From: an uncultured Actinomycetes bacterium
Lineage (GTDB): Bacteria; Actinomycetota; Thermoleophilia; Gaiellales; F1-60-MAGs149
DNA length: 32,297 bases
Assembly (NCBI GenBank): GCA_903873565.1
Contig: CAIQOY010000107.1
Span: forward strand, 1-32,297
Reading direction: 5' to 3'
Below the pieces are notes generated by a model. It saw only the letters and a program-made list of their open reading frames with translations, was not told the DNA's origin and searched no databases. The position numbers were made by a program, and so were the translations under genes. This document shows positions 18,502 through 26,127 of the stretch, one piece after another (position 1 is the stretch's first letter; each line of letters starts with the position of its first letter).

Positions 18502-19529
18502 GCCCGGTCCTCCGCACGGCGACCCGCCTCCGGATGACCGCCCTTGAACAGCCGGAACAGGAGCCACAGCGCCGGCACGAGGATCACGCCGCCGATCGCG
18601 AGGCAGACGAGGTACACGCGCAGCATCGACGGCGACGAGGCGGCGTCGGCGAAGGTCAGGTGCGGCGTGACCGCGTACGGCCACTGGGCGACCGCCCAGC
18701 CCCACAGGATCGCCAGCACGAAGGCGACGCCGAGCGGCCGCACCCAGCGGTAGGCGCGGGCGGCCAGCGCGGCGAGGCCGCCGGCCCCGAACGCGGCGGC
18801 GGCCAGCGCGAACGGCAGCCCGCGCCCGGTCAGGAGCGCGTCCGCGTGCTCGGGCGCGACGTCGGCCTCGAGCACGAGGCCGACGGCCGCGACGACCGCG
18901 AGGGCACAGCCCGCGACCAGCGCGCGGCGGCGGAAGTCGTCGCGCAGGTCGCCGTCCGTCTCCCGGGTCAGGAACACCGCCGCCAGGTACGAGCAGATCA
19001 GGACGGCGAGCAGGCCGGTGACGAGCGGGAAGGGACGCAGGAGCTCGGCCACCGGCACCGTCGCCCAGCCGTCGCCGACCGGCTCGAGCGCGCCGGACGC
19101 GACGGCGCCGGCGCAGAGCCCGAGCGCGAACGGCGTGACCAGGCTCGAGATGCTGAAGGCGACGCCGAGCCAGCGCTGGAGCTGCGGCTGGTCCTCGCTG
19201 TGCGCCCGGAACGCGAAGGCCGAGCCGCGCAGCACGATCCCGAGCAGCACGAACGTGAGCGGCGCGAACAGCCCGATGCAGAGCGCGGCGAAGGCCTTGG
19301 GGAAGGCCGTGAACAGCACGACGATCACGAAGATGATCCAGACGTGGTTGACCTCCCAGACGGGCCCGATCGCGCGCTCGATCGCCGCGCGCTGGTCCGC
19401 GCGCCGCGGCCCGCGGGCGAACAGGTCCCAGACGCCGCCGCCGAAGTCGGCCCCGGCGAGGACGGCGTAGGCGCTGAGCCCCACGAGCAGGCTGAGCGCG
19501 GCCAGCAGCACGAGCGTCTGGTCAGTCAC
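18498..19529 (-). CDS. cydB: Cytochrome bd ubiquinol oxidase subunit II
   Basis: LAGADFGGGVWDLFARGPRRADQRAAIERAIGPVWEVNHVWIIFVIVVLFTAFPKAFA; overlaps cydA by 8 nt. Confidence 0.95.
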   Translation of the reverse strand: MTDQTLVLLAALSLLVGLSAYAVLAGADFGGGVWDLFARGPRRADQRAAIERAIGPVWEVNHVWIIFVIVVLFTAFPKAFAALCIGLFAPLTFVLLGIVLRGSAFAFRAHSEDQPQLQRWLGVAFSISSLVTPFALGLCAGAVASGALEPVGDGWATVPVAELLRPFPLVTGLLAVLICSYLAAVFLTRETDGDLRDDFRRRALVAGCALAVVAAVGLVLEADVAPEHADALLTGRGLPFALAAAAFGAGGLAALAARAYRWVRPLGVAFVLAILWGWAVAQWPYAVTPHLTFADAASSPSMLRVYLVCLAIGGVILVPALWLLFRLFKGGHPEAGRRAEDRA

Positions 19530-20853
19530 CGGCGACCTCGAGGCCGGCGGCGATGCGCGCGCGGCGGCGGCGCGCCATCCGGATCAGGATCAGCGAGCCG
19601 AGCACGGCGAGCAGGATGTAGACGCCGCTGAAGACGACGAACCACGGCAGGATGCCCGTGGCCGTGGTGAAGCTGTCCTCGGTGCGCAGCACCTCGTAGA
19701 CGACCCACGGCTGGCGCCCCGACTCGGTGGTGATCCAGCCGGTCTCGACGCAGATGAAGGCGGCGGGCGCCGACGCCACGAGCCCCCACAGAAACGGCCG
19801 GCTCCCCAGCCAGTGCGGCCGCCGCCGCCACGCGTAGAGGCCGACGAGCCCGGGCAGGAGCAGGGCCGAGCCGAGCGTGATCATGGTGTCGTAGGCGAGG
19901 TGGACGAGGACCGGGTTGGGCCAGTCCTCCTCGGGCCACTCCTCCATCCCCTGCACCGTGGCGGTCGGGTCGTTGTAGGCGAGCAGGCTGAGCAGGTACG
20001 GGATCTCGATCCCGCCCTTGACGGTGCGCGTCTCCTCGTCGGGGATGCCGAACAGCGTCATCGGCGCGCCCGCGGTGGTCTGGAAGAGCCCCTCCATGGT
20101 GGCCAGCTTGAGCGGCTGGTTCTGCGTGACCTGGACGGCGATCAGGTCGCCCGTCACCAGCTGGACCGGCATCAGGATGCCGGCCACGGCGAGGCCGATC
20201 GCGAGGCCCTTGCGGTGGTACTCGTCGCGGCGGCCCTTCAGCATCCCCCAGGCGTAGACCGCGGCCACGCTGAACCCCGTGGTGACGAGCGCGGCGAACA
20301 GCATGTGCGTGTACTGCGTGAAGAGCGCGGGGTTGAACATCGCCGCGATCGGGTCGACGTCGACGACCTCGCCGGCCGCGTTGAGCACGAACCCCTGCGG
20401 CGTGTTCATCCACGAGTTGGCGGCGATGATGAAGAAGGTCGAGGCGAAGCCGCCGAGGAGCAGCGGGAATCCGCACAGGAAGTGCGCGCGCGCCGACAGC
20501 CGGCCCCAGCCGTAGAGGTAGATCGACAGGAAGATCCCCTCGATGAAGAAGGCGAAGCCCTCGAGGCTGAACGGCATCCCGATGATGCCGCCCGCGAACT
20601 CCATGAAGCGCGGCCACAGCAGGCCGATCTCGAAGGACAGCATCGTGCCGGAGACGGCGCCGATCGCGAACGTGACGGCGAAGGCCCTCGACCAGGTGCG
20701 GGCGAGGCGGTAGTAGACGTCGCGGCCGGTGCGCAGCCACAGCCCCTCGGCGATCAGGAGCACGAGCGGCATCCCGATCCCGAGCACCGCGAAGATGATG
20801 TGGAACGCCAGAGACGAGCCCATCTGGGCCCGTGCCGCCATCAGCTCGCTCAT
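19522..20853 (-). CDS. cydA: Cytochrome bd ubiquinol oxidase subunit I
   Basis: MSELMAARAQMGSSLAFHIIFAVLGIGMPLVLLIAEG; FEIGLLWPRFMEFAGGIIGMPFSLEGFAFFIEGIFLSIYLYGWGRL; GWITTESGRQPWVVYEVLRT. Confidence 0.96.
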   Translation of the reverse strand: MSELMAARAQMGSSLAFHIIFAVLGIGMPLVLLIAEGLWLRTGRDVYYRLARTWSRAFAVTFAIGAVSGTMLSFEIGLLWPRFMEFAGGIIGMPFSLEGFAFFIEGIFLSIYLYGWGRLSARAHFLCGFPLLLGGFASTFFIIAANSWMNTPQGFVLNAAGEVVDVDPIAAMFNPALFTQYTHMLFAALVTTGFSVAAVYAWGMLKGRRDEYHRKGLAIGLAVAGILMPVQLVTGDLIAVQVTQNQPLKLATMEGLFQTTAGAPMTLFGIPDEETRTVKGGIEIPYLLSLLAYNDPTATVQGMEEWPEEDWPNPVLVHLAYDTMITLGSALLLPGLVGLYAWRRRPHWLGSRPFLWGLVASAPAAFICVETGWITTESGRQPWVVYEVLRTEDSFTTATGILPWFVVFSGVYILLAVLGSLILIRMARRRRARIAAGLEVAGD

Positions 20854-20908
20854 CCTGCCTCCCGCGCCCGGCGGGCGCGGGGTGACTGTAGCGCAGCGCG
20901 CTCGGCGG

Positions 20909-21685
20909 CTAGTGGTCGGGCCGCTGGACGCCGGCGACCATGCGCGCCATCAGCTGGCGCGGCATCAGCCGCGGCACCTTCGCGAGCGCCTTGTTGCCCG
21001 CGCCGGGGATGACCAGCACGCGTCCGGCCCGGAAGCCGCGCCAGCCCGTCTCGGCGCAGGTCCGTGCGTCCATCATCGCCATCGACTTCATCGAGGTCTC
21101 GCCCATGCCGGCGCGATCCTGGAAGCCCGTCTCCACCGGCCCCGGGCAGAGCGCCGACACGGTCACGCCCGTGCCGCGGACCTCCACGGCGAGGCCCTCG
21201 GTCAGGGCCACCACGTAGTTCTTGGTGGCGTAGTAGACGGCCGCGTTCGGACCCGACAGGAAGCCGGCGACGCTGGCCACGTTGAGGACGCCGCCCCGGC
21301 CGCGCGCGACCATGCCGGGCAGGTGGGCGCGGGTCAGGGACGTCAGGGCCGCCACGTTGACGGCGACCATCCCGTCGACCTCCGCTGGCTCGGTGGCGCC
21401 GAAGGCGCGCCAGATCCCGAAGCCCGCGTTGTTGACGAGCACGTCGACCGGGCGCTCGAGGCGCGCCCCGATCAGCCCGACGGCGGCCGGGTCCTCGAGG
21501 TCGGCGACGATCGTCTGGGCGCCCACGCGGTAGCGCGAGGCGAGCTCGCCGGCGACGGCCTCGAGGGCGCCGCCGCGGCGCGCGACGAGGACGAGGTCGT
21601 GCCCGTCGGCGGCCGCGCAGCGGGCCAGCTCGAGGCCGATGCCGCCGGAGGCGCCGGTGACGAGGGCGAGCGGGCGCTCGCTCAC
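20909..21685 (-). CDS. Short-chain dehydrogenase/reductase
   Basis: LALVTGASGGIGLELARCAAADGHDLVLVARR, NNAGFGIW, YYATKNYVVALTEGLAVE. GTG 21685 overlaps the upstream stop. Confidence 0.92.
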   Translation of the reverse strand: MSERPLALVTGASGGIGLELARCAAADGHDLVLVARRGGALEAVAGELASRYRVGAQTIVADLEDPAAVGLIGARLERPVDVLVNNAGFGIWRAFGATEPAEVDGMVAVNVAALTSLTRAHLPGMVARGRGGVLNVASVAGFLSGPNAAVYYATKNYVVALTEGLAVEVRGTGVTVSALCPGPVETGFQDRAGMGETSMKSMAMMDARTCAETGWRGFRAGRVLVIPGAGNKALAKVPRLMPRQLMARMVAGVQRPDH

Positions 21686-22188
21686 GCGACCTCCGCCCCC
21701 TGGCGCGCGTCGAAGCCGCGCCCGCCGGCCAGCCGGTGCACGGCGCGCATGAAGCCGACCCACTCGGGGCCGGGCTCCGCGCCGCCCGCGGGCGGCCAGG
21801 CGCCGACGCCGTGGATGTCGAGCCGTCGACGGCCCCAGAGCAGCGCGATCGCCCAGGCGCCGCCGTCACCCGCGCCGGACGGCCGCGACTCCCAGCCCCA
21901 CACGCCGAGGCGGTCGAGGGCGCGGTCGAAGCGCATCCAGACGTCGTCGTCGGGGGCGTAGATCGCGACGTCCGCGAGGCCGTCCTCGTCCCACTCGCGA
22001 TAGCGCAGGACCGGCCCGACCAGGGAGCCGAGCGCGAGCAGGGGGCCGAGCCCCGGCTCCGGGTCGTCGACCGGGTGGTCGGTCCACGCGTCGGGATCGG
22101 CGGCGAGCGCCGCCGAGGTCAGGTCGAGCTGCCAGCTCGAGCCGAGCGTGTTCGAGACGGCGATGCGGAGGGCGTCGGGGAGGTCCAC
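21682..22188 (-). CDS. Hypothetical protein
   Basis: VDLPDALRIAVSNTLGSSWQLDLTSAALAADPDAW...; GTG at 22188 has an upstream GAAGG SD. Coupled to the SDR by overlapping start/stop. No family recognised. Confidence 0.6.
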   Translation of the reverse strand: MDLPDALRIAVSNTLGSSWQLDLTSAALAADPDAWTDHPVDDPEPGLGPLLALGSLVGPVLRYREWDEDGLADVAIYAPDDDVWMRFDRALDRLGVWGWESRPSGAGDGGAWAIALLWGRRRLDIHGVGAWPPAGGAEPGPEWVGFMRAVHRLAGGRGFDARQGAEVA

Positions 22189-22280
22189 GCCCCAACCTTC
22201 GCACACGGTGCCGCCCGAGCCTGACGCGTCGCCGCCGACGACGGCCCCGACCAGCGACGGAACCGCGGGTTCGGCATCGA

Positions 22281-22349
22281 CAAGAGCGTCATAGTGGATC
22301 AGACAACACCGTCATTTCAGATCAGTAACAAGCGTCATTATGGACTAGT
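22281..22349. repeat. Three contiguous 23-bp direct repeats (iteron-like), core CGTCAT-N4-GAYYAG
   Basis: 22281 caagagCGTCATagtgGATCAGa / 22304 caacacCGTCATttcaGATCAGt / 22327 aacaagCGTCATtatgGACTAGt. Invariant CGTCAT recurs at exact 23-bp spacing (22287, 22310, 22333). Confidence 0.9.
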
Positions 22350-22366
22350 AGGACCACGGATTCGTC

Positions 22367-22372
22367 TAGAAT
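22367..22372 (+). promoter_or_regulatory. Predicted -10 element TAGAAT for the ATPase gene (leaderless)
   Basis: TAGAAT ends 6 nt before the GTG start at 22379, in a locally AT-rich segment. Confidence 0.55.
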
Positions 22373-22378
22373 CGGCCT

Positions 22379-23662
22379 GTGGCGGTTCACTACACCGAGC
22401 GGGTGGTCGACCGCGAGATCGGCATTCTGAGCCACGAGATCGCAGCCCTGTCGATCGAGGGCGCGAAGGCCGTCGGCAAGACCTCGACGGCACTGCGCAT
22501 CGCGCGCACCGTCCACCGACTGGACGACGAGGCGGCGCGAGCCGTGGCCGCCGCCGACCCGTCGCGGCTCCTGCAGGGCGCGACGCCGATCCTGATCGAC
22601 GAATGGCAGCGCCTCCCCTCCTCGTGGGACCTCGTCCGGCGCGCGGTCGACGAGCGGTCCCCGGGGCCGGGCAGCTTCATCCTGACGGGCTCGGCGTCAC
22701 CACACGCCGATGCGCCGATCCACTCCGGAGCCGGGCGGATCGTGACCGTGCGCATGCGGCCCATGTCCCTCGCCGAGCGCAACCTCCAGCCGCCCGCGGT
22801 CGGACTCGGCGAACTCCTGTCCGGCGAGCGCCCGACGGTGGCGGGCGAGACGCCGTTGCGCATCGCCGACTACGCGCACGAGATCACGGCGTCCGGTTTC
22901 CCCGGCCTGCGCGGGCTGCGCGGACGAGCGCTGCGGGCGCAGCTCGACGGGTACGTAGACCGGATCGTCGAGCGGGAGATCCCGGCCCTGGGCGTGGCGA
23001 CCCGCAACCCCGCGGCGCTGCGACGATGGCTCGCGGCCTACGCGGCGGCGAGCTCGACCACTGCCTCCTTCGAGGCGATCCGGGATGCCGCCACCGGCGG
23101 CACCGATGAGAAGCCCGCGAAGGCGACGGTGCGCCCCTATCGGGATGCGCTCGAACGACTCTGGGTCCTCGATCCGGTGCCGGCCTGGCTGCCGACCCGC
23201 AATCGCCTTCGCCGGCTCGCAGCGGCGCCGAAGCACCAACTCGTCGATCCGGCACTGGCCGCTCGCCTGCTCGGCGTCGACGCGGCGGCCCTGCTCGATG
23301 CCAGCACCTCGGGCTCCGCTCGCCACCGGGACGCACCCCTCCTGGGGGCCCTGTTCGAGGCGCTCGTGACGCTCGACGTCCGCGTCTACGCCCAGGCGTC
23401 GGAGGCGCGAGTGGGTCACCTCCGGACCGCGGGCGGCGAGCGCGAGGTCGACCTGATCGTCGAGCGCGCCGACGGACGCGTCGTGGCGATCGAGGTCAAG
23501 ATGACCGGCAGCGTTGACGATGCCGATGTGCGCCACCTCCGCTGGCTCCGCGAGCGGCTGGGCGATGACCTCCTCGATGCCGTGGTCATCACCTGCGGGC
23601 CCGCCGCCTACCGGCGCCCCGACGGCGTCGCGGTCATCCCGGCGGGCCTGCTCGGACCATGA
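22379..23662 (+). CDS. AAA ATPase with DUF4143-type C-terminal PD-(D/E)XK-like domain
   Basis: Walker A EGAKAVGKTSTA; Walker B PILIDEWQRLP; SFILTGSAS sensor-like; YVDRIVEREIPALG; C-terminal EREVDLIVERADGRVVAIEVKMT. The layout matches AAA_14/DUF4143 proteins. Confidence 0.88.
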   Translation: MAVHYTERVVDREIGILSHEIAALSIEGAKAVGKTSTALRIARTVHRLDDEAARAVAAADPSRLLQGATPILIDEWQRLPSSWDLVRRAVDERSPGPGSFILTGSASPHADAPIHSGAGRIVTVRMRPMSLAERNLQPPAVGLGELLSGERPTVAGETPLRIADYAHEITASGFPGLRGLRGRALRAQLDGYVDRIVEREIPALGVATRNPAALRRWLAAYAAASSTTASFEAIRDAATGGTDEKPAKATVRPYRDALERLWVLDPVPAWLPTRNRLRRLAAAPKHQLVDPALAARLLGVDAAALLDASTSGSARHRDAPLLGALFEALVTLDVRVYAQASEARVGHLRTAGGEREVDLIVERADGRVVAIEVKMTGSVDDADVRHLRWLRERLGDDLLDAVVITCGPAAYRRPDGVAVIPAGLLGP

Positions 23663-23672
23663 CGCGCGGAAG

Positions 23673-23765
23673 CGAGGCGGCGCAGGAATCGAACCTACCG
23701 ACCGACGGGCTGCGCCGGCCTACGCGTTTTGAAGACGCGATCCGCCACCAGGCGGTTGCCACCCC
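23673..23765 (-). tRNA. selC: tRNA-Sec (anticodon UCA)
   Basis: Minus strand: GGGGTGGC AA CCGCC TGGT GGCGG AT CGCGT CTTCAAA ACGCG T ... GTAGG TTCGATT CCTGC GCCGCCTC G. 8-bp acceptor (two G-U), 5-bp T-stem, UCA in the anticodon loop, long variable arm (GGCCG/CGGTC), 93 nt, discriminator G, CCA not encoded. Confidence 0.93.
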
Positions 23766-23856
23766 GCTCCGAATCTAGCGGACCGGGGCGTCCGGCGGCG
23801 CGCGCCGGGCGAATCGCCTACCGTCCGACCGGACACGCCCTCGACCCCCGGAGATC

Positions 23857-25362
23857 ATGAGCGCCACCGCCATCCCCACCGCCGCATCCGTCGCCGACGC
23901 CGTCGCCCGCCTCAGCCCGGAAGGCCGCGCGTTCATCGACGGGGCCTACGTCGACGCCCTCAGCGGCGAGACCTTCGACTGCGTCTCCCCGATCGACGGC
24001 AGCGTGATCGCGCAGGTCGCCGCCTGCGACCAGGCCGACGTCGACCGTGCGGTCAAGGGCGCGCGCGCCGCCTTCGAGAAGGGCGCCTGGTCGAAGGCCT
24101 CGCCCGCCAAGCGCAAGCACACGCTGATCCGCTTCGCGGAGCTGATCCGCGAGCACGCCGACGAGCTCGCGCTGCTCGAGACGATCGACATGGGCAAGCC
24201 GATCGCGGACAGCCGCCAGATCGACATCCCGGGCGCCGCCAAGACCATCAACTTCTACGGCGAGTGCGCGGACAAGGTCTCCGACGAGATCGCCCCGACC
24301 GACCCGTCGGCGGTGGCGATGGTCGTGCGCGAGCCGCTCGGCGTGATCGGCGCCGTGGTGCCGTGGAACTTCCCGCTCCTGATGGCGGCGTGGAAGCTCG
24401 GCCCGGCGCTGGCCACCGGCAACTCGGTCGTGCTCAAGCCGGCCGAGCAGTCGCCCCTGACCGCGATCCGGATCGCCCAGCTCGCCGTCGACGCCGGCAT
24501 CCCCGCGGGCGTCCTGCAGGTCGTGCCGGGCTTCGGCGAGACGGCCGGCCAGGCGATCGGCCTGCACATGGACGTCGACATGGTCGCCTTCACCGGCTCC
24601 ACCGAGGTCGGCAAGTACTTCATGCGCTACTCCGGCGAGTCGAACCTCAAGCGGGTCTCGCTCGAGTGCGGCGGCAAGACGCCGCACATCATCCTCCCGG
24701 ACTACCCCGACCTCGACAAGGCCGCCGAGGCCGTCGCCTGGGGCATCTTCTTCAACCAGGGCGAGGTCTGCAACGCGGGCTCGCGCCTGCTCGTGCACGA
24801 GGGCATCCGCGACGACTTCATCGCCCGCGTGGCGAAGGTCGCGCAGGGCATCCAGCCCGGCAACCCGCTCGACCAGGGCACCAAGATGGGCGCGATGGTC
24901 GACGCCACGCAGATGGAGCGCGTGCTCGGCTACATCGAGGCCGGCAAGGCCGACGGCGCGACCGTCGCCATGGGCGGCAGCCGCGTGATGCAGGACACCG
25001 GCGGCTGCTTCATCGAGCCGACGATCTTCGCCGACGTCACGAACGACATGAAGATCGCCCAGGAGGAGATCTTCGGGCCGGTCCTCTCCGCGATCACCTT
25101 CTCGGAGGTCGACGAGGCCGTCCGCATCGCCAACGACACCGTCTACGGCCTGGCGGGCGCGCTCTGGACCCGCGACGTCTCCACCGCCCACAAGGTCGCG
25201 CGCGACATCAAGGCGGGCGTGGTCTGGGTCAACTGCTTCGACGCGGGCGACATCACCACGCCGTTCGGCGGCTTCAAGCAGTCGGGCTTCGGCCGCGACA
25301 AGTCGATGCACGCGATGGAGAAGTACACCGACCTCAAGCTGATCTGGCTGCAGCTCGACTAG
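23857..25362 (+). CDS. NAD(P)-dependent aldehyde dehydrogenase
   Basis: PWNFPLLMAAWKLGPALATGNSVVLKPAEQSPLT, FTGSTEVGKYFM, LECGGKTPHIIL, FFNQGEVCNAGSRLLV, EEIFGPVLSAITF. Confidence 0.96.
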   Translation: MSATAIPTAASVADAVARLSPEGRAFIDGAYVDALSGETFDCVSPIDGSVIAQVAACDQADVDRAVKGARAAFEKGAWSKASPAKRKHTLIRFAELIREHADELALLETIDMGKPIADSRQIDIPGAAKTINFYGECADKVSDEIAPTDPSAVAMVVREPLGVIGAVVPWNFPLLMAAWKLGPALATGNSVVLKPAEQSPLTAIRIAQLAVDAGIPAGVLQVVPGFGETAGQAIGLHMDVDMVAFTGSTEVGKYFMRYSGESNLKRVSLECGGKTPHIILPDYPDLDKAAEAVAWGIFFNQGEVCNAGSRLLVHEGIRDDFIARVAKVAQGIQPGNPLDQGTKMGAMVDATQMERVLGYIEAGKADGATVAMGGSRVMQDTGGCFIEPTIFADVTNDMKIAQEEIFGPVLSAITFSEVDEAVRIANDTVYGLAGALWTRDVSTAHKVARDIKAGVVWVNCFDAGDITTPFGGFKQSGFGRDKSMHAMEKYTDLKLIWLQLD

Positions 25363-25378
25363 GCCGGGGGGCGCCGCG

Positions 25379-26074
25379 GTGCTGATCGCCGACGGCTGGG
25401 CGCACCAGGAGGCGGGCCGCTCGCGCGGCGGCCTGCCCCTGACCGTCTACCTGCCCGCGGGCGCGCGCAGGGTCGACGGCCTGCTCCTGGCCGGCATCCA
25501 CGGCGAGGAGCCCGAGACGCTGCTGCTCGCCCGGCGCCTGCTCGAGCGGGTCGACGCCACGGACACCGCCTGGGCGGTCCTGCCCGCCGCCAACCCCGAC
25601 GGGCTGCTCGCCGGCGTGCGCCAGAACGCGGCCGGCGTCGACCTGAACCGCAACTTCCCCGCCGCCTCGTGGGGGCCGGAGGACTCGTACACCTACCCGC
25701 CGGGCACGCCCGAGCGGCGGCGGCCCCACCGCACGAACCGCTCCTCGCCGGGCACGGCGCCGGGATCGGAGCCGGAGACGCAGGCGCTGCTCGCGCTGAT
25801 CGACCGGCTCGAGCCCGACCTGATCGTGGACCTGCACAGCCCGCTCGCCCTCGTCGCCCCGACCCCCGACGCCGACCCGCTCGTCGTGGCCCGGCTGGCC
25901 GAGGCGGCCGACCTGCCCGTGCACCCCGAGATCGGCAGCCCCACCCCGGGCGCCCTGCGCGACTGGTGCGCGGACCGCGGCCTGCCCGCGATCACCTACG
26001 AGGTCGAGCACGCGCCCCTGCCGGCGCTCTGCGCGCGGCACCTGCCCGGCCTGACCGCGCTCCTGCAGACGTAG
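25379..26074 (+). CDS. M14-family zinc carboxypeptidase, MpaA-like murein peptide amidase
   Basis: LAGIHGEEPETLLLARRLL (HxxE), GVDLNRNFPA, VDLHSP, AITYEVEHAP. GTG start 16 nt after the ALDH stop. Confidence 0.85.
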   Translation: MLIADGWAHQEAGRSRGGLPLTVYLPAGARRVDGLLLAGIHGEEPETLLLARRLLERVDATDTAWAVLPAANPDGLLAGVRQNAAGVDLNRNFPAASWGPEDSYTYPPGTPERRRPHRTNRSSPGTAPGSEPETQALLALIDRLEPDLIVDLHSPLALVAPTPDADPLVVARLAEAADLPVHPEIGSPTPGALRDWCADRGLPAITYEVEHAPLPALCARHLPGLTALLQT

Positions 26075-26127
26075 GGCGGGCCCCACAGCCCGGCCGGCGA
26101 CAGGCGACCCTGCGGTACGGTCTGGGC

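Noticed and set aside
22281-22349. Possible CRISPR array
   Set aside because: The 23-bp units are contiguous with no spacers, only three copies and partly degenerate; no cas genes nearby. Better read as operator or iteron repeats.
22204-23662. Replication origin based on iterons
   Set aside because: No Rep/DnaA-type protein and no clear DnaA boxes recognised; the ATPase is of DUF4143 type and its promoter overlaps the repeats.
22379-23765. Prophage or integrative element at tRNA-Sec
   Set aside because: No integrase, excisionase or clear att repeat seen; only the hotspot idea is retained as inference.
23818-23834. TACCGTCCGACCGGAC near-palindrome upstream of the aldehyde dehydrogenase as an operator
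   Set aside because: Imperfect and short; in 75%-range GC sequence such matches are expected by chance.
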